Source of the DNA: Blastococcus sp. TML/M2B
GTDB taxonomy: Bacteria > Actinomycetota > Actinomycetes > Mycobacteriales > Geodermatophilaceae
DNA: 64,000 nucleotides
Assembly (NCBI RefSeq): GCF_016612865.1
Contig: NZ_JAENZZ010000002.1
Span: 1,240,001-1,304,000 of the forward strand
Direction: 5' to 3'
Part shown: in pieces, positions 43,088 through 53,727 of the stretch
Numbering within the stretch: the stretch's first letter is position 1
How the letters are laid out: each line of letters starts with the position of its first letter
Program-made: the position numbers and the translations under genes
The notes under the pieces: model-generated
Told to the model about the DNA's origin: nothing
Database searches by the model: none
The model's input: only the letters and a program-made list of their open reading frames with translations

Positions 43088-44269
43088 GTGGCCGCGATCA
43101 GCACCGGCGGACCCGACGCACGGCTGCGGCACGCCCGCACGGCGGTCGGCGCCTGCTTCTTCGCCAACGCCGTCCTCTACGCCAACCTGGTCCCCCGGCT
43201 GCCGGAGCTCAAGGCCGAGCTCGGGCTGAGCAACACCGCCCTGGGCACCGCGCTCGCCGCCCAGCCGCTGGGCGCGCTGGTCGCCGGGGTGGCCGTGGCC
43301 CCGCTGATGACCCGCCTCGGCTCGGCCCGGATCGCCGGCGGCGGCCTGGTGCTGCTGGCCGCGGCGGTCTGGGCGGCCGCGGCCGCTCCGCAGTGGGGTG
43401 TGCTGGCCGGCGCGCTGCTGGTCGCCGGCGCGGTGGACGCCGCGGTCGACGTCGCCCAGAACGCCCAGGGGCTGCGGGTGCAGCGGCGGTACGGCCGCTC
43501 GATCATCAACGCCTTCCACGGCACCTGGAGCGTGGGGTCGCTGGCCGGCGGGCTGCTCGGTGCGGCCGCCGCGGGCCTCGGCGTGCCGCTGTCCTGGCAC
43601 CTCGGCGTGGTCGCCGTGCTGGTCGCCGTCCCCGCCCTGGCCGGCGTGCGCCTGCTGCTGCCCGGCTCCGACGACCCGCCGCCGGACGCCTCCGCTCCCC
43701 GCCCGCGGGCCCGCGCGCGGTCGCGCGCCGTCGTGGGCATCGCCGCGCTGGGTGCCCTGGCCGCGTGCGCCGTCGTCGTCGAGGACGCCGGGAGCTCGTG
43801 GAGCGCGCTGTACCTGCGGGTCGAGCTGGACGCCGGGCCCGCCGTCGCCGGGCTGGGCTTCGTCGCGCTCTCGCTGGCGATGACGGTGGGCCGGTTCACC
43901 GGTGATCGCGCCGTCGACCGGTTCGGCCGGCGCCGGGTGGTGCAGGCCGGCGGGCTGCTCTCCGCCGTCGGGTTCGGCGCGGCGCTCGCGATGCCGTCGG
44001 TGCCCAGCACGCTGGCCGGGTTCGCGCTGGCCGGGCTGGGGGTCGCGACCCTCGTGCCGGCGGCCTATACCGCCGCCGACGAGCTGCCCGGGCTGCGGCC
44101 GGGGCTCGGCCTGGCGGTGGTCAACGTGCTGCTGCGCACCGGCTTCCTCGTCGTCCCGCCGCTGGTCGGGGTGATCGCCGACGCCAGCAGCCTGCGGGTG
44201 GCGCTGCTCGCCGTCGTGGTGGCCGGGGTGGGCACCGCGCTGCTCGCCCGGTCGGTCCCGCGGGGCTGA
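43088..44269 (+). CDS. Major facilitator superfamily transporter
   Basis: 393 residues with twelve membrane helices. The first helix has F-F-A-N-A-V-L-Y-A-N-L-V-P-R-L-P; the loop motif between helices 2 and 3 is T-R-L-G-S-A-R, and after helix 8 D-R-F-G-R-R-R-V. The layout resembles the YbjJ-like/FucP-like branch, but substrate cannot be told. GTG 43088 is chosen for GGGAGGA about 10 nt upstream; a longer frame begins at 43013 within the promoter of the divergent usp gene. Confidence 0.88.
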   Translation: MAAISTGGPDARLRHARTAVGACFFANAVLYANLVPRLPELKAELGLSNTALGTALAAQPLGALVAGVAVAPLMTRLGSARIAGGGLVLLAAAVWAAAAAPQWGVLAGALLVAGAVDAAVDVAQNAQGLRVQRRYGRSIINAFHGTWSVGSLAGGLLGAAAAGLGVPLSWHLGVVAVLVAVPALAGVRLLLPGSDDPPPDASAPRPRARARSRAVVGIAALGALAACAVVVEDAGSSWSALYLRVELDAGPAVAGLGFVALSLAMTVGRFTGDRAVDRFGRRRVVQAGGLLSAVGFGAALAMPSVPSTLAGFALAGLGVATLVPAAYTAADELPGLRPGLGLAVVNVLLRTGFLVVPPLVGVIADASSLRVALLAVVVAGVGTALLARSVPRG

Positions 44270-44324
44270 GCGGGGCACGCCGAGGATCGGCGGACCCGCT
44301 GCCCCGGGCGCCCGCTGCGCTTGG

Positions 44325-45335
44325 ATGGGGGGGCCCATCGACGACGACGAGGAGTGCGACATCCCCACCGCAACGACCGCGGCGACCGGCCCCGTGCGGG
44401 TCGAGGTCCGCGGACTGACCAAGTCCTTCGGGGCCGTCCGGGCGGTGACCGACCTGGGGTTCACCGTGGAGCCCGGCCAGGTCACCGGCTTCCTGGGGCC
44501 CAACGGCGCGGGCAAGACCACGACGCTGCGCATGGTCCTCGGGCTCATCCGCCCCGACACCGGGACGGCGACCTTCGACGGCGTCCCCTACGCGGACCTG
44601 CCCGATCCGGTGCGCACCGTCGGCGCGGTGCTCGAGACGGCGTTCCACCCGGGACGCTCCGGGCGCAACCACCTGCGGGTGTACTGCCGCGCCGCCGGCC
44701 TGCCGATCGAGCGCGCCGACGAGGTGCTGGTCCAGGTGGGCCTGGCCGACGCCGGCAACCGCCGCGCCGGCAGCTACTCCCTCGGCATGCGGCAGCGGCT
44801 GGCGCTGGCCACCGCGCTGCTGGGCGACCCCGCCGTCCTGGTGCTCGACGAGCCGGCCAACGGCCTGGACCCCGAGGGCATCCAGTGGCTGCGCGGCTTC
44901 CTCCGGCACCTGGCGCACGAGCAGGGGCGGACCGTGCTGGTGTCCAGCCACCTGCTGTCGGAGGTCGAGCAGACCGTCGACCGCGTGGTCATCGTGGGCG
45001 CGGGCCGGCTGGTGCGCGAGGGCTCGATGAGCGACCTGCGGGCCGGTGCCGACGGAGCCGGCACGGTGCTCGTGCGCAGCCCGGAGGCGGGCCGGCTGGC
45101 CGAGGCCCTGCGGGCCGACGGCGTGCAGCTGGCCCTCGACGGCACGGCCCTCACGGTCACCGGGCGGACCACCGACGAGATCGGCGCCCGCGCCTTCGCC
45201 GCGGGGGTGGAGCTGCACGAGCTGCGCTCGCGCACCAGCGGCCTGGAGGAGATCTACTTCCAGCTCACCGCCGGGCAGGGCCAGTTCGCCGCCCCGACCG
45301 CCGGTACCGCCGTCCCCGAGGGAGCAGCCCGATGA
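44325..45335 (+). CDS. ABC transporter ATP-binding protein
   Basis: 336 residues. Walker A G-P-N-G-A-G-K-T-T (about 59), signature Y-S-L-G-M-R-Q-R-L (about 150; a G-M-R-Q variant), Walker B V-L-V-L-D-E-P-A-N-G-L-D and the switch His in S-S-H-L-L. A ~100-residue C-terminal extension follows, as in bacitracin/daunorubicin-type exporters of the CcmA group. The start is uncertain: ATG 44325 lacks a good Shine-Dalgarno, and GTG 44394 (V-R-V-E-V-R-G-L-T-K) is possible. It overlaps the permease gene by 4 nt (ATGA). Function: export, substrate unknown. Confidence 0.92.
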   Translation: MGGPIDDDEECDIPTATTAATGPVRVEVRGLTKSFGAVRAVTDLGFTVEPGQVTGFLGPNGAGKTTTLRMVLGLIRPDTGTATFDGVPYADLPDPVRTVGAVLETAFHPGRSGRNHLRVYCRAAGLPIERADEVLVQVGLADAGNRRAGSYSLGMRQRLALATALLGDPAVLVLDEPANGLDPEGIQWLRGFLRHLAHEQGRTVLVSSHLLSEVEQTVDRVVIVGAGRLVREGSMSDLRAGADGAGTVLVRSPEAGRLAEALRADGVQLALDGTALTVTGRTTDEIGARAFAAGVELHELRSRTSGLEEIYFQLTAGQGQFAAPTAGTAVPEGAAR

Positions 45336-46087
45336 CCCGGCTCGTCCGCGCCGAGTGGACCAAGCTGTTCACCACCCGCGTCTGGCTCGCCATGCTGATC
45401 GCCGCGGCCGTGCTCACCGCCGGGTTCGCCGCGCTGATGACCGCCTTCGCCGGGAACCCCGACAGCGGGCTGCCGCCCGTCGGCACCGCGGAGTTCGAGC
45501 AGACCGCCCTCGCCCAGGCCTCGGGCGCCACGATCCTCACGATCATCCTGGGGATCATCGGGGCGACCCAGGAGTACCGGCACCGGACGGCGACGCCGAC
45601 GTTCCTCACCACGCCTCGCCGCGGGCGCGTCGTCGTCGCCAAGCTGATCGCCTACGCGCTGGCCGCGGTGCCCTTCGCCGTCGTGGCGGTGCTCGTCGGG
45701 TACGTGACCGTCGTGATCTACGCCGGTGCCCGCGGCGCCGCGCCGTCCCTGACCGCCGACAACCTCGAGGTCATGCTGACCTCGGGCCTGGCGCTGGTCA
45801 TCTACGCCGTCATCGGCGTGGGCCTGGGCGCGCTCCTGCGCAACCAGGTGGGCGCCATCGTGGCCGCGCTGGTCTACCTGTTCGTGGTGGAGGGGGTCAT
45901 CCGCTCCATCCCCGCCACCTCCGGTGCCTACAAGTGGCTGCCCGGCGGGGGCCTGGAGGCCATGACGGCGACGGTCGACGGCCCCGAGCTGCTGGGCGCC
46001 TGGCAGGGCGGCTTCCTGCTGCTCGGCTACGGCCTCCTGGCGGCGCTGCTCGGCACGTTCCTGTCCGTCCGGCGGGACGTCGTCTGA
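45332..46087 (+). CDS. ABC-2 type transporter permease
   Basis: 251 residues with six membrane helices. It begins R-A-E-W-T-K-L-F-T-T-R-V-W, the usual start of actinobacterial ABC-2 permeases next to a CcmA-type ATPase, and has E-Y-R-H-R-T after the second helix. ATG 45332 overlaps the ATPase stop. The pair would form a homodimeric exporter, possibly for a peptide or lipid; nothing nearby names the cargo. Confidence 0.9.
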   Translation: MTRLVRAEWTKLFTTRVWLAMLIAAAVLTAGFAALMTAFAGNPDSGLPPVGTAEFEQTALAQASGATILTIILGIIGATQEYRHRTATPTFLTTPRRGRVVVAKLIAYALAAVPFAVVAVLVGYVTVVIYAGARGAAPSLTADNLEVMLTSGLALVIYAVIGVGLGALLRNQVGAIVAALVYLFVVEGVIRSIPATSGAYKWLPGGGLEAMTATVDGPELLGAWQGGFLLLGYGLLAALLGTFLSVRRDVV

Positions 46088-46225
46088 CACCTCCGGCGGC
46101 CGCGCCCGGGCGACCGGCGCGGCCGCCGTCACGCCCGGTCGGCCGCGGCCGACGGGCGTAGACTGCCCGCTCAGCCATCCTTGCCCCGAAGACGCAGCCC
46201 AGAGACGAAGAAGGCACTCGACCCC

Positions 46226-49200
46226 GTGTCAAGCGAGAACTCATCCCGGCCCTCCGCCCAGTCCCCGGTGACCGGCTTCGGCACCAACGAGTGGCTGGTC
46301 GAGGAGATGTACCAGCAGTACCAGTCCGACCCGTCCAGCGTGGACCAGGCCTGGCACGAGTTCTTCGCCGACTACCGCCCGGGCAGCCCGGTCGACGGCG
46401 GGGTGCGCGAGAACGCCCCGGCACCGGCCAAGGCCGCGAGCCCGGCACCCGCGAAGGCCGCGACCCCGACGCCCGCGCCCGCCGCGAAGCCGGCCCCCGT
46501 GCCCTCGCGCCCCGAGCCGCAGTCCGAGGGCACCGTCGTCGCCCGCGCCGCGGACCGCGCCGACCAGCAGCAGCCGGCCGCCCCGGCGCCGAAGGCCGCC
46601 AAGCCCGCCACCCCCGCGCCGGCCACGGGCGCGACGCAGTCGCCGCTGCGCGGCGCCGCCGCGGCGGTGGTCAAGAACATGAACGCCTCGCTCACCGTGC
46701 CGACGGCCACGAGCGTGCGCGCGGTGCCGGCCAAGCTGCTGGCCGACAACCGCATCGTCATCAACAACCACCTCAAGCGGGCCCGCGGCGGGAAGATCTC
46801 CTTCACCCACCTCATCGGCTACGCGCTGGTCCGCGCGCTGGACGACTTCCCGAACATGAACAGCGCGTTCGCCGAGGTCGACGGCAAGCCGGTGCACGTC
46901 CAGCCCGAGCACGTGAACTTCGGCCTGGCCATCGACCTGCCCAAGCCCGACGGCTCGCGGTCCCTGGTGGTCGCCTCGATCAAGGCCGCCGAGGAGATGG
47001 ACTTCGCCCAGTTCTGGGCCGCCTACGAGGACATCATCCGCCGGGCGCGCGGCGGCAAGCTGACGATGGAGGACTTCTCCGGCACCACGATCAGCCTGAC
47101 CAACCCCGGCACGATCGGCACGGTGCACTCGGTGCCGCGGCTGACCGCCGGCCAGGGCGCGATCGTCGGCGTCGGCGCGATGGAGTACCCCGCCGAGTTC
47201 CAGGGGATGAGCCCCGAGGCGCTCACCGAGATGGGCATCTCCAAGATCATCACGCTCACCTCGACCTACGACCACCGGGTCATCCAGGGCGCGGAGTCCG
47301 GCGACTTCCTCCGCCGCCTGCACGCGCTGCTGCTGGGCGAGGACGGCTTCTACGACGAGGTCTTCCGCTCGCTGCGGATCCCCTACGAGCCGGTGCGCTG
47401 GATGCCGGACGTGCGGGTGAGCACCGAGGGGCAGATCGACAAGGAAGCCCGCGTCATCGAGGTCATCGAGGCCTACCGGCGCAACGGCCACCTCATGGCC
47501 GACACCGACCCGCTCGAGTACCGGGTCCGCAAGCACCCCGACCTGGACATCCGCGAGCACGGCCTGACGCTGTGGGACCTCGACCGCAAGTTCCCGGTCG
47601 GCGGGTTCGCCGGCGAGCGGATGATGGCGCTGCGCGACATCCTCGGCGTGCTGCGCAACTCCTACTGCCGCACGGTCGGCGTGGAGTACATGCACATCAC
47701 CGACCCCGAGGAGCGCGAGTGGCTCCAGAAGCGGGTCGAGGTCGCGCACGAGCAGCCCGACCGCGAGAAGCAGAAGCACGTGCTCGGCCGGCTCAACGCC
47801 GCCGAGGCGTTCGAGACCTTCCTGCAGACCAAGTACGTCGGGCAGAAGCGGTTCAGCCTCGAGGGCGGTGAGTCGCTGATCCCCGTCCTCGACGAGGTGC
47901 TGCTCGCCGGCACCGACCACGGCCTGGACGAGGTCGCGATCGGCATGCCGCACCGCGGCCGGCTCAACGTGCTCGCCAACGTGCTCGGCAAGAGCTACGC
48001 GAAGATCTTCGGCGAGTTCGAGGGCAACATCGACCCCGGCACCGTCCAGGGCTCGGGCGACGTGAAGTACCACCTCGGCGCCACCGGCACCTTCCGCAAC
48101 CCGTTCCGCTCCGACGCCGAGATCGCCGTCTCCCTGGCCAGCAATCCCAGCCACCTGGAGACGGTCAACCCGGTGCTCGAGGGCATCGTGCGGGCCAAGC
48201 AGGACATGATCGACAAGGGCGAGCAGGGCTTCACCGTGCTGCCCGTCCTGCTGCACGGCGACTCCGCGTTCGCCGGCCAGGGCGTGGTGCAGGAGACCCT
48301 GAACCTCTCCCAGCTGCGCGGCTACCGCACCGGCGGCACCGTGCACGTCGTCGTCAACAACCAGGTCGGGTTCACCACCAGCCCTGCCGCGGCCCGATCG
48401 AGCCTGTACTCGACCGACGTCGCGCGGATGATCGGCGCCCCGGTCTTCCACGTGAACGGCGACGACCCCGAGGCGTGCGTGCGGGTCGCCCGGCTGGCCG
48501 TGGACTACCGCCAGGCGTTCAAGAAGGACGTCGTCATCGACCTCGTCTGCTACCGCCGCCGCGGGCACAACGAGGGCGACGACCCGTCGATGACCCAGCC
48601 GCTGATGTACGACATCATCGACCGCAAGCGCTCGGTCCGGAAGCTGTACACCGAGGCGCTGGTCGGCCGCGGCGACATCACGCTCGAGGAGGCCGAGGAG
48701 GCCCTCAAGGACTACCGCGGGCAGCTCGAGCGGGCTTTCGCCGAGACCCACGACTCCAAGGACTCCTCGGGCCCCGAGCCGGTCATGGACCCGCGCACGG
48801 CCAACGAGTCGCAGCTGCAGACCGCCATCACCCCCGAGGTGCTCAAGGCGATCGGCGACGCGCACGTCTCGTTCCCGCCGGAGTTCACCCCGCACCCGAA
48901 GCTCAAGAAGATGCTCGAGCGGCGCGCGGCCATGGTGACCGAGGGCGGCGTCGACTGGGCCATGGGCGAGCTGCTCGCCTTCGGGTCGCTGCTCATGCAG
49001 GGCGTCCCGGTCCGGCTGGCCGGCCAGGACTCCCGCCGCGGCACCTTCGTGCAGCGGCACTCGGTGCTCATCGACCGGGAGACCGCCGCGGAGTACACGC
49101 CGCTGGCCAACCTCTCCGACGAGCAGGCCAAGTTCTTCGTCTACGACTCGCTGCTCAGCGAGTACGCCGCCCTCGGCTTCGAGTACGGCTACTCGGTGGC

Positions 49201-49991
49201 CAACCCCAAGGCGCTGGTCCTCTGGGAGGCGCAGTTCGGCGACTTCGTCGACGGCGCCCAGATGGTCATCGACGAGTTCATCAGCTCCGGCGAGGCCAAG
49301 TGGGGCCAGCGCTCCGGCGTGGTCATGCTGCTGCCGCACGGCCTCGAGGGCCAGGGCCCGGATCACTCCAGCGGTCGCATCGAGCGCTTCCTGCAGCTGT
49401 CGGCGGAGAACAACATGACCGTCGCCAACTGCACGACGCCGGGCAACTACTTCCACCTGCTGCGCCGCCAGGCGCTCTCGGACGTGCACCGGCCGCTGGT
49501 CGTGTTCACCCCTGAAGTCGCTGCTGCGGGCCAAGGTGGCGGTCAGCCCGGTCAGCGACTTCACCGACGAGGGCTTCCGGCACGTCCTGCCCGACCCGGG
49601 CGTGGCCGGCCGGCCGCTGGACGGTGCGGCGGTGCGCCGGGTGCTGCTGTGCAGCGGCAAGGTCGCCTACGACCTGATGGCCCAGCGCGAGTCCGAGGGC
49701 TCCACCGACGTCGCCGTCGTCCGGGTCGAGCAGCTCTACCCGCTGCCCGCCCAGCAGATCGCCGAGGCGCTGGAGCAGTACCCGAACGCCACCGACGTGG
49801 TGTGGGTGCAGGAGGAGCCGGCGAACATGGGCGCCTGGCAGTTCATGGCCGTCAACCTCCCCGAGCACCTGCCCTCGGGCCGCACGTTCCGGCGGGTCAG
49901 CCGGCGCGCGTCGGCCAGCCCGGCGGTCGGCTCGGCCAAGGTGCACGACGTCGAGCAGCGCCAGCTGGTCGCCGAGGCGCTCGCGAAGTAG
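46226..49991 (+). CDS. kgd: Multifunctional 2-oxoglutarate dehydrogenase/decarboxylase (KGD/OdhA), frameshifted at 49513
   Basis: About 1254 residues. Order: short E1 N-terminal motif ([13 protein letters not shown]), Ala/Pro linker, succinyltransferase E2-type core without lipoyl domain (active [11 protein letters not shown]), then a ThDP-dependent E1 ([10 protein letters not shown] and the G-D-D-P-E-A ... N-E-G-D-D-P metal motif). In actinobacteria this fusion joins lipoylated E2/E3 and is inhibited by GarA/OdhI. The frame is intact to V-V-F-T-P; deleting the T at 49513 restores [12 protein letters not shown] and the end at TAG 49991. TAGACT at 46159-46164 is a likely -10. The break is one of the 500-nt-phased set. 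Confidence 0.95.
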
Positions 49992-49997
49992 CCCGCG

Positions 49998-50183
49998 ATG
50001 TACTTCACCGACCGGGGCCTGGAGGAGCTCGCGCAGCGGCGCGGCCAGGAGGAGGTCAGCCTCGCCTGGCTGGCCGACCAGCTCCAGGTGTTCGTCGACC
50101 TGCACCCCGACTTCGAGGTACCGGTCGAGCGGCTGGCCACCTGGCTGGCCCGCGGCGGCGCGGACGCGGACGACGACGACTGA
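49998..50183 (+). CDS. DUF6104 small protein
   Basis: 61 residues: [11 protein letters not shown], then [15 protein letters not shown] and an acidic tail ending D-A-D-D-D-D. This helical protein follows kgd in many actinobacteria and corresponds to DUF6104. It starts 6 nt after the kgd stop, so it is certainly cotranscribed. Function unknown; an accessory role for the oxoglutarate dehydrogenase is inferred from the constant position. Confidence 0.85.
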   Translation: MYFTDRGLEELAQRRGQEEVSLAWLADQLQVFVDLHPDFEVPVERLATWLARGGADADDDD

Positions 50184-50218
50184 CAGAGGGGCCCCTCCCA
50201 CCGGGAGGGGCCCCTCTG
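50184..50218 (+). terminator. Terminator of the kgd operon
   Basis: A perfect 16-bp stem (50184-50199 with 50203-50218) around a 3-nt loop begins one base after the DUF6104 stop. No T-tract follows. Confidence 0.8.
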
Positions 50219-50262
50219 CGCGCCTCCCCCGCATGCCCGGCCCTCGGGCGCACGCTGGGTAG

Positions 50263-50976
50263 GTGCTCGGTCACTCCCATGCCCTCTCCGGCCTCGCCGC
50301 CGGGGCGGCGACCCTCCCCTGGGCCCCGGTCTCGGGGACCGTCGCGCAGATGTCCTGGATCGCGGCGGCCGGTGGGTTCGCCATGCTGCCCGACCTCGAC
50401 CACCGCGGGTCGACGGTCTCGGACATGTGGGGGCCGGTGACCGACGTCCCCTCGGGGCTGGTCGGCAAGGTCACCGGCGGGCACCGCTGGGGCACGCACG
50501 ACGCGGTGCTGGCGCCACTGGCGCTGGGAGGGCTGGCGATCCTCGCGGCGGACGTCTACTGGTCCAGCCTGCTGCTCATGGCGCTGGCCATCGGTCTGGC
50601 GCTGCACGCACTCCACTTCGTCATCCCCGGCACCACCGAGACGACGATCGTCGGCAACATGGCGCTGTCGTGGGCCGGAGCCTGGTGGCTGCTGGAGCAC
50701 AGCCCGCAGCCGACCTGGCTGCCGTGGGCGGTGGCCCTCGGCGTGCTCACCCACATCGCCGGGGACGCGCTCACCAAGGCCGGGGTCCCGCTGCCGGTGC
50801 TCTGGCTGGTCCGCCGGACGCGCATCGCGTTCTCGCCGATGCGCACCGGGACGGTGTTCGAGAAGGCCGTGCTGGTGCCGGCGTTCCTCCTCGCCACCGT
50901 CGTTCTCATCTGGGTGAACACCGACATCAGCCGCACGTTCGACCCGATCGTCGACCGGTTCAGCAGCGCCGGTTGA
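50263..50976 (+). CDS. YdjM-like membrane-bound metal-dependent hydrolase
   Basis: 237 residues, about five membrane helices. Conserved ligands are in G-H-S-H-A-L-S-G (residues 3-10), [10 protein letters not shown] (about 42), H-R-W-G-T-H-D and T-H-I-A-G-D-A-L-T, as in the inner-membrane metal-dependent hydrolase family (LexA-regulated YdjM in E. coli). The reaction is not known. GTG 50263 follows CACGCT with a 6-nt gap. Its stop faces the malic-enzyme stop 15 nt away. Confidence 0.9.
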   Translation: MLGHSHALSGLAAGAATLPWAPVSGTVAQMSWIAAAGGFAMLPDLDHRGSTVSDMWGPVTDVPSGLVGKVTGGHRWGTHDAVLAPLALGGLAILAADVYWSSLLLMALAIGLALHALHFVIPGTTETTIVGNMALSWAGAWWLLEHSPQPTWLPWAVALGVLTHIAGDALTKAGVPLPVLWLVRRTRIAFSPMRTGTVFEKAVLVPAFLLATVVLIWVNTDISRTFDPIVDRFSSAG

Positions 50977-50991
50977 TCCACGCCCCGGGCG

Positions 50992-52186
50992 TCAGACGGT
51001 GACGTGCTGCTCCCGGGCGCACGCCGCGACGGCCTCGGCGACGGCGGTCGCGACGCGGCGGTCCAGGGGGCTGGGCACGATGTACTCGGGCCGCAGGTCC
51101 TCCCCCACCACGTCGGCCAGCGCGACGGCGGCGGCCAGCTTCATCTCCTCGGTGATGCTCGTGGCACCGGCGTCGATCGCGCCGCGGAAGACGCCGGGGA
51201 AGGCGAGCACGTTGTTGATCTGGTTCGGCAGGTCGCTGCGCCCGGTGGCGACGACGGCGGCGTGCCGGGCGGCCATCGCCGGGTCGACCTCGGGGATCGG
51301 GTTGGCCAGCGAGAAGACGATCGCGTCCTCGGCCATCGCGGCGATCGACGACTCCGGCACCGAGCCGCCCGAGAGCCCCAGGTAGACGTCGGCGCCCACG
51401 AGCGCGTCGGCCATCGTCCCGGCGTGGCCGGACGGGTTGGTGTTCTCCACCAGCCACTGCTTGCTGGCGGTCAGGTCGCCCCGGCCGGCGTGCAGCAGGC
51501 CCCGGGAGTCGGCCACCACGAGCTCCCCGACGCCCGCCTCCAGCAGGATCTTGGTGCAGGCCACGCCCGCCGCGCCCGCGCCGGAGACGACGACCCGCAG
51601 GTCCGCCATCGCCCGCCCGGTCACCCGGGCCGCGTTGCGCAGGGCGGCGAGCACGACGATCGCCGTCCCGTGCTGGTCGTCGTGCATGACCGGGATGGGC
51701 AGCCGCTCGCGCAGCCGCTCCTCGATCTCGAAGCAGCGCGGCGCGCTGATGTCCTCGAGGTTGATGCCGCCGAACGAGGGGGCGATCGCCACGACGGTGT
51801 CCACGATCTCGTCGACGTCGGTGGTCGACAGCACGATCGGCACCGCGTCCAGGCCGGCGAACTCGGAGAACAGGCAGGCCTTGCCCTCCATGACCGGCAG
51901 CGCGGCCGCCGGGCCGATGTCCCCCAGCCCGAGCACCGCGGTCCCGTCGGAGACCACCGCGACCACCCGGGAGGCCCAGGTGAACCGGCGGGCCAGCGCC
52001 GGCTCCGCGTGGGATCGCGCTGGACACGCGGGCGACGCCCGGCGTGTAGGTCAGCGCGAGGTCGCCGATCGACTCGATCCGCCGGGTCGGGACGACGGAG
52101 AGCTTGCCGCCCTCGTGCACGGCGAAGGCCGGGTCGTCGGCGAAACGGTCGGGCTGGGCGTCGTCCGCACCCGGGTTGCCGCTCAT
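50992..52186 (-). CDS. NAD(P)-dependent malic enzyme, frameshifted at about 52012
   Basis: About 397 residues, the short bacterial form without the phosphotransacetylase domain. It converts malate to pyruvate and CO2. Tyr in L-T-Y-T-P-G-V (about 48), Lys/metal region with [10 protein letters not shown] and NAD(P) loop S-G-A-G-A-A-G-V-A. From ATG 52186 the frame runs to R-V-S-S-A-I; deleting one G at 52011-52013 restores [11 protein letters not shown] and joins the rest. The motif [10 protein letters not shown] and the cluster end Q-H-V-T-V are intact. The break is one of the 500-nt-phased set. Confidence 0.93.
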
Positions 52187-52239
52187 GGTGCCAGGAGCGT
52201 AATCCGGGCCCGGAGCAGCCGTGCCGCTACGGTGCCACC

Positions 52240-52842
52240 GTGGAGATCCGAGAACTGGCCGTGCCCGACAGCTACGTCATCGATCTCGTCCCGCACGGCG
52301 ACTCCCGGGGGAGCTTCACCGAGTGGTACCGCGCGGACGTCCTGTCCGAGGCCGTGGGCCACCCGCTGGGCCTCGCGCAGGCCAACCACAGCGTCTCGGC
52401 CCGGGGTGCACTGCGCGGCATCCACTTCGCGCTCGTCCCGCCCGGGCAGGCGAAGTACGTCTACTGCCCGGCCGGCCGCGTCCTGGACGTCGTCGTCGAC
52501 ATCCGGGTGGGCTCGCCGACGTTCGGCGTGCACGACAGCGTGGTGCTCGACAGCGATGCGCCGCGCGCGGTCTACCTGGCCGAGGGGCTCGGGCACGCCT
52601 TCGTCTCCCTCGCCGACGGCAGCTCCCTGACCTACCTGGTCTCCACCGGCTACGACCCCACCCGCGAGTTCGGCATCCACCCCCTGGACACCGAGCTGGA
52701 CCTGCCGTGGCCGGCCGACGTGGAGTTCGAGCTCTCCGCCCGGGACCAGGTCGCCCCGACGCTGGCCGAGGCCCGGGAGAAGGGCCTGCTGCCCACCTGG
52801 GCGGAGAGCACCGCCCGCTACGCGCAGCTGCGCGGGGCCTGA
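52240..52842 (+). CDS. rfbC: dTDP-4-dehydrorhamnose 3,5-epimerase family protein (RmlC)
   Basis: 200 residues, cupin fold. Catalytic His in L-R-G-I-H-F-A (about 64), Lys in Q-A-K-Y-V-Y, and D-V-V-V-D-I-R-V-G-S follow RmlC. It would epimerise the dTDP-6-deoxy-4-keto sugar at C3 and C5 (or C3 only) on the way to dTDP-rhamnose, a linker sugar of the actinobacterial wall. GTG 52240 has TACGGT (52228-52233) with a 6-nt gap and no Shine-Dalgarno. The other rml genes are not in the window, so a secondary sugar pathway is possible. Confidence 0.9.
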   Translation: MEIRELAVPDSYVIDLVPHGDSRGSFTEWYRADVLSEAVGHPLGLAQANHSVSARGALRGIHFALVPPGQAKYVYCPAGRVLDVVVDIRVGSPTFGVHDSVVLDSDAPRAVYLAEGLGHAFVSLADGSSLTYLVSTGYDPTREFGIHPLDTELDLPWPADVEFELSARDQVAPTLAEAREKGLLPTWAESTARYAQLRGA

Positions 52843-52846
52843 GCGC

Positions 52847-53218
52847 TCAGACCTCCGGCGCCGGGGCGACCCGGCCCGGGCGCGGCCACAGCCGGGCCAC
52901 GACCCGCCCCACGACGACGGCCGGCCCGAACGCGCGGCTGTCGTCGCTCCGGACGGCGTTGTCGCCCTCCACCCAGTGCCCGCCCTCGACGGCCCGGCGC
53001 ACCCGCTTGACGACCAGCAGCTCCGGGCGGGCGGGGAACCGGGCGACGACGACGTCCCCCGGGCGCACCCGCGAGGGGTCGCGCACCGACCGGGCGAGGA
53101 CCTGGTCGCCGTCGCGCAGCGTCGGGGACATCGAGGGTCCGCTCACCCGTACCCGCGTCCAGACCGCGTCGAGCGCCCGAACGCCCAGGTCGTCCCCGCT
53201 GTCGTCCGTCCTCACCGG
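52847..53218 (-). CDS. sodX: Nickel-type superoxide dismutase maturation protease (S26 signal-peptidase fold)
   Basis: About 124 residues. Catalytic Ser in V-S-G-P-S-M-S-P-T-L (about 33-36) and Lys in V-K-R-V (about 73) match S26 peptidases; there is no long membrane anchor, so it is the small cytoplasmic SodX type. It cuts the leader of the nickel SOD to free its metal-binding N-terminal His, and is encoded divergently right next to sodN. GTG 53218 is my choice; an ATG at 53242 would overlap the sodN promoter. Confidence 0.88.
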   Translation of the reverse strand, partial: PVRTDDSGDDLGVRALDAVWTRVRVSGPSMSPTLRDGDQVLARSVRDPSRVRPGDVVVARFPARPELLVVKRVRRAVEGGHWVEGDNAVRSDDSRAFGPAVVVGRVVARLWPRPGRVAPAPEV

Positions 53219-53265
53219 GAGTAGGGTCGCAGACGAACCCACCCATGAGACCGGAGGCTATCCCC

Positions 53266-53667
53266 ATGCGCCTGTTCCGCATGTTCTCCGCCGTGGAGGC
53301 CACCGCGCACTGCGACCTCCCCTGCGGCGTCTACGACCCCGCCCAGGCCCGCATCGAGGCGGAATCCGTCAAGGCGATCCAGGAGAAGTACCAGGGCAGC
53401 GACGACGAGGTCTTCAAGATGCGCTGCGTGCTCATCAAGGAGCAGCGCGCCGACCTGGTCAAGCACCACCTGTGGGTGCTCTGGACCGACTACTTCAAGG
53501 CCCCGCACTTCGAGAAGTACCCGCAGCTGCACGAGCTGTTCAACAAGGCCACCAAGCAGGCCGGCGCCGCCGGCGGCAAGGGCAGCATGGACCCCGCCGA
53601 GGGCCAGAAGCTGCTCGACTACATCGCCGAGATCGACAAGATCTTCTGGGAGACCAAGGCCGCCTGA
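53266..53667 (+). CDS. sodN: Nickel superoxide dismutase
   Basis: 133 residues. A 14-residue leader (M-R-L-F-R-M-F-S-A-V-E-A-T-A) precedes the nickel hook H15-C16-D-L-P-C20-G-V-Y; after cleavage His becomes residue 1 and Cys 2 and 6 bind Ni. The mature part of 119 residues forms the helical hexamer subunit. It disproportionates superoxide in the cytoplasm. GGAGG lies 9 nt before ATG 53266; a longer frame from 53245 would add residues not found in the family. TAGGGT (53222-53227) is a possible -10 between sodN and sodX. A hairpin follows the gene. Confidence 0.96.
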   Translation: MRLFRMFSAVEATAHCDLPCGVYDPAQARIEAESVKAIQEKYQGSDDEVFKMRCVLIKEQRADLVKHHLWVLWTDYFKAPHFEKYPQLHELFNKATKQAGAAGGKGSMDPAEGQKLLDYIAEIDKIFWETKAA

Positions 53668-53727
53668 CGGTCCGCACTCCCCCTGCGTCCTCGCCGATCC
53701 GGCGATACGCTGGTCGACGAAGCTCAG

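Noticed and set aside
46241-49660. 1139-codon minus-strand frame opposite kgd
   Set aside because: Val/Arg/Gly-rich antisense of kgd with no motif.
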